The notes under the pieces: model-generated
Told to the model about the DNA's origin: nothing
The model's database searches: none
The model's input: only the letters and a program-made list of their open reading frames with translations
Position numbers and translations under genes: made by a program
In this document: positions 49,000 through 59,996 of the stretch, piece by piece
Layout: each line of letters starts with the position of its first letter
Numbering within the stretch: the first letter of the stretch is position 1
Assembly: GCA_013398015.1 (NCBI GenBank)
Contig: VZRR01012417.1
Coordinates: 248,001 to 312,000, forward strand
From: Oreocharis arfaki
Lineage: Eukaryota; Chordata; Aves; Passeriformes; Paramythiidae
Direction of reading: 5' to 3'
Length of the DNA: 64,000 nucleotides

Positions 49000-49518
49000 T
49001 TGTTGGATTCCCTTGTACATTCGTGTTCATTTTCAGTGTGGGAAATTAAAGCTTCCTTACGCACATTTTCTGAGATCAAGATTAGGCTCCGGTATCCTCC
49101 TGTTTGTGATGGATCTTAGGCTATTTTGATTTCTGTAGTTTTAATAGAAATGTTAAAGCTCAAAATGCAGATATTTTGGTAACTATCTTTCCATAGGATA
49201 TGTGTTAACAATGAAGTGCTTGTATTCTGCAGAGTTTATTTTAACTAAAAGTTTTAGTGAGCTTTGAGGTGAAAAAGATTACATCTTCAGAAGCTAGCAT
49301 GTAGAAATAACTTCTGTTAATTAACTTTTTATACTTGCATGTGGTGCAGAAAGAAATTTTGATTTCCTTTGTTCTTTAATTCTTGGAGTAGAGTCTGACA
49401 GAACACTACCCCTAGATTAAGGCTTGACAGTATCTGTCACTTCTTCACGTTTATATAGAAGCAAAAAACTTGGCCTTTGTGACAATTCAGAAGTAAATAC
49501 AAGTTATAAGGATGTCTC
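49000..49518 (+). repeat. Direct duplication, copy B
   Basis: Second copy of 48478-48997. Sequence after 49518 is unique and matches no part of the region before 48478, as expected for two overlapping contig ends placed side by side. Confidence 0.93.
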
Positions 49519-50992
49519 TTCTCTCATTTTGGGGTTGTGATGGTTTCTACTTCTTGAGCCTTGAGGGTGTGAATTTTCTTTAATCCCTCTAGACTTACTT
49601 TAAATAAAAGCAAAAAAGCAGATAGTGTCATTAGCCAAAGTAATGTAACAGATCCATTTATTCTGAGCTAAAAAATTTCAGATCTTAAAAAGTGAGATAG
49701 GCTTAATTAAAATGCCACCAATTGTTTCCAGTCATTCTAGAAAAAGTTTTTCCCGGTTCACTTCTTATGTACAGTAAGCTTCCTCAAATGCAATATGTGA
49801 AATGACAGTTTTTCTCATTCTGAAGGATTTTTCTCAGATTGAAAATAATGTATACGAGAGCCATCCCTTCTCTAGTTATTACAGTTGTTTAGGCTTTTAC
49901 ATACACCGTGCAATAAATTGAACATTCTTGGTCTTTGATTATGGGTGAGATATTTGTGTGCCAGCTTGTCGAATGAGTGGGTGTTCTGCTTTGCAGACAA
50001 CAGGAACAAGACTGCAAAAACTTCTCTGATTTGAGGGGGCAGGGGTGAAAATTAAGATGTTTTGTTTGTGTAATAGGGATACGTGTGATTTTAAGTCACA
50101 TATTTCAACACAGTAGTGACGGTGGGCACACAGGAAAATGCAGGCCTTTGCAAGCAGTGTTTAATCACTACTTGAGGAATTAGATAAATCCTCCCCTGAT
50201 TTCACTGGGTGCGCCTCGGTGTATATATCAATTCTGCCTGATCCATTCCTGTTTCTGACTGTCTCCTGTTAAACCTTGACTATTGGATGCTTTTCTCTGT
50301 AAAATGCACCTCCTTTGCCAAAACATTTCTCTGCCAAGGATGAAGCTGCAGGTACAGTAGCTGTGAATGTAGTATGTAGTAGTTGAAGTCGAAAAGCGCA
50401 GGGTCCACTCAGGTATTTAGGCTTGACGTGTAGTTCAGAGTTGTGTATCTGCTCACATGTGCCTGAAGTTGATGGGGTTTTCTAACGTATGGTGCAAAGC
50501 TAAAATTGCTGGGCAATCTGTGTGACTACTGTCTTCCTGTTAGCCACTGGTAGTAAATTCTGGCATGTTTTCGGCGCTTGTCTTAGTGTGAGCTTATTGT
50601 AGGAATGTGTGGTATATGTTTCTCTTAGAGCTTTCTGTGATGGTGCTCAGATCAACAGTTAAAATGTGAATTCTTTCTATTCCTGCTTAATCCTGTGAAT
50701 TGAAGTGGATGAGAGTATTTATGGGGAGGGGATGTGCATGTGCACAGGTGTGCTGCTTCTCACCACCAGGCTTTGCCTAAGTGCTGATATGATCAGTTTA
50801 TTTCACACTGGTGTGGAAATGCTGAAGCGTAGGTGATGAAGCATGAAACACCTAGAAACATTAAACCCAGAAATGTTAAAGGCTTGGAGCTCCCATACCT
50901 TTGGTCTTCTGGATAAATGAAGTGGGACTTTGTATTTTAGGTCTTGGATTGCTTACTAATTTATTTTGGTTGTCTTTCTATTCCCTTTCAAG

Positions 50993-51208
50993 GTTCTGCC
51001 ACTTTGCACCACTGGCAGCAGCTGGCTCAGCCTCACTTGGGTGGGATCCTGGACCCGAGGCCTGGGGTTGTCACTAAGGGCTTCAGGACCCTAGACCTGG
51101 ACCTGGATGAAGTGTACTGCCTTAATGACTATGAGGAAGATGAGACAGGTGACATTTCTTACAAGGGCCTAACTACCTCGACGCCAGTTCAGCACACAGA
51201 GACCTCAG
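50993..51208 (+). CDS. TRAK1: TRAK1 common exon 12, spliced form
   Basis: GT completes the Gly codon, then SATLHHWQQLAQPHLGGILD, PRPGVVTKGFRTLDLDLDEV, YCLNDYEEDETGDISYKGLT and TSTPVQHTETS, with one G of the next codon before donor gtgaga at 51209. The GVVTKGFRTLD and DEVYCLNDYEED blocks are near-invariant in TRAK1. Spliced to 59894 the protein continues VPHPGKCMSQTN. The same exon can be extended to a stop (see 50993-51444). Confidence 0.95.
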
Positions 51209-51444
51209 GTGAGAGGTCACAAGCACAAGTGACTGTTTCAGAGAACAAGAATAACCCCCGCCAATCTCAGGCTTTCACAGAGGAGATGCAGGAGTCCGCG
51301 ACTGACGATGAGGGGTCTGGTGAGGGAAACTCATTAAGTCCAGTAAAACTGACATCTTTGCAGGATTTTGATTACTGGGCCATTCTCACGTCTCTTCAGA
51401 ACAGCATCCATAATATTGCTTTGTGTGTAGCATCTGCGCGGTAG
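50993..51444 (+). CDS. TRAK1: TRAK1 alternative terminal exon (unspliced form of common exon 12)
   Basis: If the donor at 51209 is not used, the frame stays open for 78 codons: GERSQAQVTVSENKNNPRQS, QAFTEEMQESATDDEGSGEG, NSLSPVKLTSLQDFDYWAIL, then TSLQNSIHNIALCVASAR and a TAG stop at 51442-51444. The sequence is acidic and Ser-rich with a hydrophobic end. I recall the shorter human TRAK1 isoform (about 688 residues) ending with a related GERSQAQVTVS start, which supports a real alternative end. With the first exons here the short proteins would be 657 (MQKF) or 669 (MSVN) residues. They would lack the C-terminal half. Confidence 0.82.
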
Positions 51445-52514
51445 TGCGTGCAGCGGTTAGAACATAACCATTCTAACATTGGCTCAAAAATCGTTTCTTT
51501 GATAATCTTTTAATTTGTTTTTCAGTAACAGCATCTGTGGTCAATATTTTACTCTATTTTGATAAGAGAAGGCTGCTAAAAGGAAGTGGTTCATTCACAA
51601 ACCTTTATGTGGCACATGTTCAACTTGTGTGTGTATCTAGCGCACACCGTTGAGTGTGTAATGTACAGATTACATCTGCTTTGTACTACTGTAGTGCAGA
51701 TTCTAACTGTTCATAAGAGGTGATGCCATGTTTTAGATTTCTGTACTTTGGGAAAAAAAGGAAGACTAAATGATTGGTACACTAAAGGTGCATCTGCCTT
51801 GCCTTTGCTGAAACAAACGGAGTGCCTTGAAAATCACCAAAGAATTTCTGAAAGTTTAATTCACTTACCTCAGATACAGTTAGCTGTTTTTAAAGTCCTT
51901 CTGAGATAAAGCATTAAGGGGATGTTTTTATGCAGTGACTAGTAACATTTCCCTTATTCTTTCTCCACCACACTATTAAATCCTGTCCTCCCTATTTATA
52001 ATGTATTAAGACTTAAACATTTGTAAGTGACACAGTACTGCATGAGTTATTAGATACTTTGAACTGACACTAGCAGTCTATTATTGCACAAGCTTACAGG
52101 TTCTCAAGACTACAGATGTGATTTGAGTTCATGTGGTTTCTTTTTTGTTCTTGGGGTATGGGGGGTTTTGTTTAAGTAAGCTATTTAGTCTTCATTAAGA
52201 TTTGCCTCTGGTAAAGAATTATATTTAGTCCAGAATCAGAAAATTGCCCGATCTCCTTTTTTTTTCCAGACTTTTTTTTTTTTAATAACTGCTTTAAATG
52301 GAGACACTTCCTTCCCTCTCCTTTTTCTGAGATAAATCATAATTTAACATTTTGCTTGTCTTTGGATGATTAGATTGTCTCAGGGCTAAACAATAGTATT
52401 TCTGTTATTATCATGACATGCAGAGTATCTTCAGCTCTCACTGCAATGGCAGTTAAGTGCTTTCAGCTATTGAATATAAGCTACTTTTACAGTCAGTTGT
52501 AATAAGGTTAAACT

Positions 52515-52760
52515 TTGAATCATGGAATCATTAAGGTTGGAAAAGACCTCTAAGATGATTGAGTCCAGGCATTAACACAGCAGTGCCAAGTCCACCACTA
52601 AACCATGTCCCTAAGTGCCACACCTGCACATCTTTTAAATACCTCCGGGGGTAATGACCCAACCACTGCCCTGGGCAGCCTGTTACAGTGCTTCAGCATC
52701 AAACCCTTCAACTTCCCTTTCCATTGGCAAAAGCTGTCCTTGTGCTATGAGATCCCAGAA
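52515..52760 (-). mobile_element. CR1 LINE 3' fragment, minus strand
   Basis: The plus strand begins gaatcatggaatcattaagg followed by ttggaaaagacctctaagat, the reverse complement of a CR1 3' end, and continues through ctgggcagcctgttacagtg. The right border is approximate. If the short-form 3' UTR extends to the AATAAA at 52939, this copy is transcribed within it in antisense. Confidence 0.88.
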
Positions 52761-52938
52761 AGAATGTTTATTTTTTTTTTAATATTAATATGAACGTAAG
52801 TAATGCCTCTTCAGGCAGTTGTGTACCATTTTGGATATTATCCAGGTTTTTATAATTTTGAAGAGTCTGAGTTTCAACAGCAAGAAAAGTTGGAGATACG
52901 AGAAACATGGACTGAAATAACTGGCATTTTTGCTAGAG

Positions 52939-52944
52939 AATAAA
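52939..52944 (+). terminator. Candidate poly(A) signal of the short TRAK1 transcript
   Basis: First canonical AATAAA on the plus strand downstream of the stop at 51442-51444, about 1.5 kb into the putative 3' UTR. It is weakly supported, because AATAAA is common in AT-rich DNA and an ATTAAA variant lies nearer at 51975-51980. Confidence 0.25.
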
Positions 52945-55900
52945 AAATTCAGCAAAAGATACAGTTAATTTTAAAATGTGTTGCTTTTGAGAGGAGGAGA
53001 ACAAGCAGTTCTTTATGTACTCAGAGTACAGTAAGTGTGCAAAAAAATGATGCTTGGGTTACATTTTGAAGAATTTTCTGATGGTAAGAAGTATTCAACA
53101 CAGGAACATGTCAAAAAAGTAGCAGACTCATTGTCATGCTCTAAACATAGATAAGGATATGTTTATTGGGGTTTTTAAAAAGAACGGATTAGTAAAACAT
53201 TTCTGGGTACTAATTTGGAAGAGTTCTTTTTTTGGAGTAGAACAATAAATGTAGGCCTGCTCTGTAATTACAAACTGTTAAGAAAGTTTAGTATTTCCTT
53301 CCATTTTTTGTCTCCATTATGTTTTGAATATCGGTCACTGTTTATTGACAGGTTATTTACTGGTTATTGCTGACTTTTCCTGGGAAAAGTCTATCTCAGA
53401 CAGGGTTTTAAAGCAAATTCCCTACCTTATAAATTGACAAAGTAGATAAAATCAATGAATTTGCTCCAGCAATCTTATTTTACGTGGTGTTGTTTGCTGA
53501 GTAATTTTAATACATTACAGAAATAAATGGGTCAAAATTAATAACTTTGTATAGAATGAACAAGTGCACTGGAAACTTATATTTCCCATTCTTTTGCCTT
53601 CTTTCAAATTGTCCTGTTGCTTAGGATTTAGGAGTATCCATGAGCTCCCGTATCATTATTGGTTATGTTGTTCAAATGAAGTAAAGACACTGTATCTGCT
53701 TTTTGTTCAAGCAATTTGTCAGGTATTATACAAGGAGGAGATGACTGTGGATTTTGTCGGAGTAGGCACTTACTAATGGAGCAGTACTTCTTAGGATCCA
53801 CAATCTGCCCACTGAAGAATATCTTTTGGGAGAAGGAGGTGTATGGTTAGCTTATGAATTTATTTTGTATTTAAATATTGTGCAGCCATTGCTTCTCCTC
53901 AGCTTTCTTTCTTCTAGATTTCTGTGTAGGAAGTGCAAGGCAGGTAGGGGTGTGTGGCATATGACACGTGGCACCTCATCATGAGCCCAGCATGAGTACA
54001 AGGTTACATGATTCCATGGGAGATTCCAGCTGGCAACATACAGAATAAACTCTTGTTAGAGAATGTGGAAGTAAAATAAAAAGGGAAAGAAAGAAATATC
54101 TTGCACACAGTCTCTAGTGACAGTGCCTTTGCTTGTAATCCGGGATAGCTCCGTTGTGGAAAAATCTCATTCAAGAGGTTTGTAAAAGCCAGAAGGTATC
54201 TTCTTACAGTTGCTGTTGGCAGGCCATAAAGTGTGCCAATCTAGAGCTACAGGTCTTCTAGCCTCAGAGCAAAAGGTCTTTTGTAATACAGTGCCTACAA
54301 GGACCTTCCCAGCAGGTGTAAGTCATCTTAGTCTGTTAGGCAGGTTTCTGCTTCGGTTGGTGATGTGCTCTGAGGTTTGTATCTTGCCTTTTTTGCACTG
54401 GATGTGTTCTCTGTCACACTACTTACAGGCCCTATTCATATTGCCATTTTGTGTGTGCAGAGCCCCACTCAGGATGAGCCCAAGAGCTTGTTTTAACTTC
54501 CGGGCTCAGGAGAGCAAACACTGCTGGTGTCAAAAATGTCTTGTAGCCAAAACAAATGTATTGAGAATATTTGTGATAGATATTGTATTCTTGTGGTAGG
54601 TAGAGTCAGAAACCATTCTGACTAAATAAGGAAAATTATGTTCCTTGAGTTTTCTTGTTTCTGTGTTGGAATCTGTAGTACCTATTGATCTGTAAAACAG
54701 CTTCCTCATCGTAAATGCATATTCTATCCCAATTCTGGCACTGAACATTTCAGGAGAAGTTAGCACACATGTGCCTTATGGTCTGCAGTTGGTCTGTTGG
54801 AGCCACATATACTGTATGTGGGTAGAGTTAACTTTAGAGAGGATTGTAAATTCCAAAGTTGCAGTTCTCTCCTAATACCCAGGAATAGGCTGAGATTTGT
54901 GTATCTCTCTGGTAGACTCTCAGCAAAAGTGGAATTGTAAAGAAGTTACAGGACACAGTGTTCTTAAAATCATCTGGGACAAGTAATTTTTGCAGCACAA
55001 ATTTTTGGTAACCTCAATATATTTTTTGTTCTGTGGAAGAAACTAGTATATTATAAAATTGTACAGAATCTGTTTTGGAGGGAGGGGTTGTTTGGGTTGT
55101 TTTTTTGTTTGGTTTGTTGAGTTTTTGTAATTCACTGGCTTTCATGTTTCTCTTAAAGAAACAGACAGAACACCAGTCACTCAAAGCACTTAACAATTAT
55201 GAATGTTCTAATTTTGAAGTTGGAAGGGCTACACTTGATGCAGTGTGTGCTTAATTGCCTGCTAGTATTGGGTGCATAAACTGGTCTTTCAGTACTTGTG
55301 TTTGTTAGTTCCACTAATGGATTGCTTTGGATAGACATGTGCACAGCATTACGGGATCAGCACTCTTGTACTACATGCTTAGACCTTAAGCATGGCATGG
55401 AAAGCTTTCCAAATAGATGCCTAAAATCACAAAACCACATAATGAATGTCTTATGTTTGAGTTGTTTTTGGCAGGATTACTATACATGCTTCTAGAAAGT
55501 TGCCATTGTACAGAAAAGCAATAAATTTTGTTACTCTTCTTAGAACTAAGGTATTGATGTATATTTAAATATATTTTATTTTCAAATGGCATGAGTATTT
55601 CACAGTAATTATTTCTTTAAGAAAAGTCTGTCAGCAATTGCTGTATATGCTGTTAAAATGCTTGAATTGCAGTTTGGGGATCCTAGCCTGCATAAACTCA
55701 TGTTGAAGCCACACTGAACATTTTGAAGTCTTTTTGCATCTATGCTCAATGGTTATACATACGAGAAAGTGACCTCAGCCAGAAGCACACCTTGTCCAAA
55801 GATTACCTGCCGTTGCTCAGTTTTTCCTCTCTTGCTGTTTCCAAAGGCAAAATAAATGAAAATTTTGGAAAATCAGGTATTCAGAAAATAATTTTGTTGT

Positions 55901-58900
55901 TTCAGAAACATAACAAAACCAACGCTCCTGGTGCAGACGTATGAATTCTTGGATGTTTTGAGTATTCACTGTTACACCGTTAGGAGAGCATCGTGTTCAC
56001 ATTTTACAGCTGTTGTTTTTATCACCTATCTCCCTTCTGTTGTAGTGGTTCACCCAGGCATCAGATCCAGCCTACTCTATATTCTCCCTATTCTGTCAGC
56101 CAGGCATTTTCAGTACAGGTAGCACTGGTTATCAGAGCTCTCACCTTTAGCAACATGGAGGGGATGAACTCTGCTAAATCTAGAGGCTACATGAAGCCAC
56201 TGTCTTGTCCTGTGGATCCTAATGAGGTTTTGTGACCTAGTTTCCAGTAGTTTCACCTCACCCAAGAATGGCATTGGTGGCACAAGCTGGCAAAAGTGAA
56301 GTCTGTATTCTGGATGACCACACTGTAGGAAAAAAATGCCTCCTAATGGTCCTTCGTTATCCTCTTTTAAAGCAGGCAGAACCTTTCTGTTCAGTAATAA
56401 AGTTCTAATGGTTTAAAACACCATCTGTTGCTCTAAGGATGCCTCAATCTGCTTGTCATTCCATCCCTGTTTCCACAGCCTGTGCTAAAGAGATGCCCTA
56501 ATTCCAGTGTGCTCTCTGCTCAAATAGGAGGGAACCGGATTCCCTCCTTTTCTTGAAACATGCCAAAGAAATGATGGAGGAGAGTGGCTTGCTTCACTGT
56601 TGGACTAAAGTGTTAACTTTGTGCCAGTCTGGATCAAATCATACTCTGAACATTTCCCAATTTTTTTAAAGTTAATTTGCTAATAAATCTGTATGTGCTA
56701 GAATAGGTGTTTGTACAAAATGCAAAGATTTGCTGGTCACCGTGAGCTCTCTGCCTCCTCACTGTTATTTCAGCATAACAACAAATTTGAATTTTGATCC
56801 AATGGTACAAAAGTTAATGGTGTTTTAGTATAGCTACTTCTTACAAATCTTCCTCAAACTTAATTTGTCTTGGAATCTTCTTGTGGATGGGGCAGGCCAT
56901 TAGTTTACCTACTGTAACTTTGTACCTTCCTCTGCACAAGCTGGTTGAAAATCTGCGTTAAATGACCTTTTGAGAGTTCTCTGGGCAGAAGGTCATGTCC
57001 TAAACGTGTCTGGTTTGCTGTTTACACCTAGCAGAATGGCCCACAGGCTCTGAGTCCTGAAGCTGGATCTGAGACAGCTCTGAGATACAAATCAGCTTTG
57101 TGTTTTGTGTGAAGAAAGCCCTGTTTGTTTCACCAGAAGATGGAGCTCTCTGCCCTCAGTTTGACTGGAACCTGCCTTTTTTTTTTCCCCAGTATTTTAA
57201 AAGGTGTTTTTACAATAGTGTTTGTGCTTACAGGAGAGTCCCTTTCAGCTGTGATGGTTTGCATTTTTCCATAATGCCTGTGAATTGTTTGAGAAAGCTT
57301 AATAAGGTGAAGAATCATTAATTCCTGAGTGCTAAAACACGATCCAGCAGAATAGATTTAACTTTAGTTTAGGGGGAAAATGCACTAACAGTTTGCACAG
57401 GGATACTGATGGATGAAGTTACATGATGTTTCTGTAAATTTTGTTAAGCACTGAGTTATGTATAGATTTTTTTTCATACAGTTATGAAGCCTTGTTGTTA
57501 AGCTACGACTACTTTGGAAAAGAGGTGATAAGTAAAACCTTTGGTTTCAGACAGTTGCATGGAGCAGGTGTTTATATTTAAGAGAATACTTTGGTATATA
57601 TAAATGTGAAGATAGTCTTTCTTATTATAAAAATGTTTTAATTCCTCATGAATTTATACCAGCTCAGGAGATGGCCATTGATGTGTAAAATTACTAAGTT
57701 AGAAATTAATCATTTTGTTTCTATTTGATAAACTTTGTTCGTTTACAGCAACAGGTTCTCACTCTTTTTACTGTGTCCAAAGGATGGAAAATGCTACAGC
57801 AATATGATACACCCCATTGTTGACTGATGGAGGATGAAGCTGGTACAGGACTTTCTTAGTGGTATTTGAGGGTGAAATACATCCTTGGAAATTGATAGAT
57901 TTTTTTCATCATTTCAATTTGTTTCCTCTGATTAGAGTTAGTGATTTCTCTACTTTTAGCAGCCTTCTCCTATCTTTGACTCATTAATAGCAATGAGTCT
58001 TGCTTTTGCTAATGCAGCTTTGTTTCTTCAATGTGCCTGTCTCCAATCTGAGGGGATGCCCAGTGAATATTACAAATGGGGAAAATGCACTGATTGTATT
58101 ACAGCTGTGTGTTTTGGGTTGAGCTTGCAATCTTAAACCAGCATTGCTTTATTCTGTTCTCTATTCATCATCCAGGGATAATTGCTTTGTTTCTAATTGA
58201 TTTATGTTAAAGTCCTGTGTTCCTCTAAATAACCAATTTTTTCGTGTCCAGTTATTTGAGCTCTTTCTCCAGATTTTCTTATAACTCTCTACAAAATGGA
58301 GAGAATCATGATTGCTAGGCTGTGCTCCCTTGTAATAGCTTTTGTAGTGCTCACACTAATCTCTAAAGCAACTGGATTCCTGAAGCATCCTAATTACCAT
58401 CTCTGGAGGTGAAGTAGAGCTTGTTGTTACGTTATGCCGTGCTAACATTTGAGTGTGTTAACATGACACTCCAGTGGGTCCTTGGAAATATCCTTCTCTA
58501 ATGTGCAGCCGGACATTCCAGCGCTGACTAGAAGTTACCTCGCACTGTATGCTCAGCCACTTCTGCTTCCACTGTTCACACTGCCCGTGCTCTACCCTTC
58601 ACACACTGCTTTTATGTGTTCTTAAAGGGCTACCTAACCACACACACTGTTTTGGAGCTGTGATACTTTATACATGAAAAAGGGAACACAGCCACAATTA
58701 AGACTTGCCTTGCTTCTGCTAAGCTGCTCTGGGAGTTCAGAATGGTGTCTGGTCTAGCTGGTCGGTCTGTCTGTCTTTTGCAATGTGTTGAATAGTTGTG
58801 TACTGTGGTATTAAAATGTGGCTTAATCAGGGAATGGCTCAGAGGGTTGGGTAGGACTGGGGGGAGGGAGCTGCACACGGTTTTTAGTGTGCATGCCTTT

Positions 58901-59893
58901 TGACCACTGCTGAATTCGGTTACTAAGTAAGAGAACCTATGCAATCATGATATCTTTGATGTAATATTTAACTCTGGGTGTTTTTCAACCAGCTTTTCAG
59001 ATGCATGGCTCTTAAATTCTGTAGTTATTTTGCAGTGACCACAGCTGCATTATATAGCAGGTTAATACAGCCACAGAAGCATTTCTACTAAGAAGGAAGA
59101 AGTTGGCCTAAGTCCTTAATTTTTAAAACTGAACTATATTGCTTCTTTCCCGAATCACTGATCTGTCACCAGAGTGGCAGTTTTACAGCCACATTTGTTA
59201 GGAAATTTGCTTACTACACTGTCTACAAATATTCAAAAACTGCTATACTATGCAGCTGAGGACATACATTCTTAAAGAATCTAATCACATGCACAAGAGA
59301 AATGTCACAGATGTACAGTAGTGGATCCAAAAAACTACCACTTTCCATATTGTGGATGTGAAAAGTCAGAGAAACAGTAATTAATGTGTGTCCCTCTCCT
59401 CCCTACCCCAGCAATCTGTATTCCTGTAGCATTAGCCTGATGGATCCATTACTGAGAAGTAATGGGGATACCTTTTTGTGGATCAATCTTAAAGCTGAAA
59501 GGCACAAGCATTCAGAAAATCCTGGTGCTCCTGAGCTGGTACTAGAAAATGCTGCCTGTAATTTCCCACTGATGCAAGTTGCTAGTTTAGATAAGGGCTA
59601 GCATTTCAAGCACTGCCTGGCCTAAATTTGGTTTGAACAAAACTTGACCTGCAGTGTTTGTGATCATGGGCAAGTTTCAGTGGACATTTTAGCACTGGCC
59701 TTGGAGTCCTAGAGGTGTTTCTTTTGGGGAACAAGTGTCTGTTTAACACTGTAGTGCTTGGGCATTTCACTTCTCTTGCATTGATCCCATCAAGGTGCCT
59801 CATCACTTTTTGCATCTGTCTTATCAGCACACAGAAGTTTGGTTTTCCCCTTTTCTGTGTAAAATGCAAAGAATTTGCTTTTTTTTAATTTAG

Positions 59894-59996
59894 TACCTCA
59901 TCCTGGGAAGTGCATGTCACAAACCAACTCCACCTTCACCTTCACCACCTGCCGCATTCTGCACCCCTCCGATGAGCTCACACGAGTCACGCCAAG
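59894..59996 (+). CDS. TRAK1: TRAK1 common exon 13 (start of long-form C-terminal half)
   Basis: TA completes a Val codon with the G at 51208, then PHPGKCMSQTNSTFTFTTCR and ILHPSDELTRVTP, ending with AG of a split codon (Ser or Arg) before donor gtaagg at 59997. CMSQTNSTFTFTTCRILHPS matches human TRAK1 as I recall it. Splicing this exon excludes the short-form stop. The following exons (SLNSAP onward in human, including the OGT-binding region) were not found before 64000. Confidence 0.94.

Larger units (their letters stand above)
46260..50992 (+). other. Intron, 4.7 kb, with a 520-bp duplication around an N
   Basis: Contains the direct duplication 48478-48997/49000-49518 and T-rich tracts near 47460 and 48040. 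No exon or transposon recognised. If one duplicate is false, the real intron is about 4.2 kb. Confidence 0.8.
51445..59893 (+). other. 3' UTR of the short form, then intron of the long form
   Basis: The first part should be 3' UTR of the short transcript. ATTAAA occurs at 51975-51980; the first canonical AATAAA is at 52939-52944, then 53244-53249, 53522-53527 and 54044-54049. Which is used cannot be decided here. A minus-strand CR1 fragment lies at about 52515-52760. The rest to 59893 shows no recognised gene or RNA and serves as intron for the long form. Confidence 0.65.
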
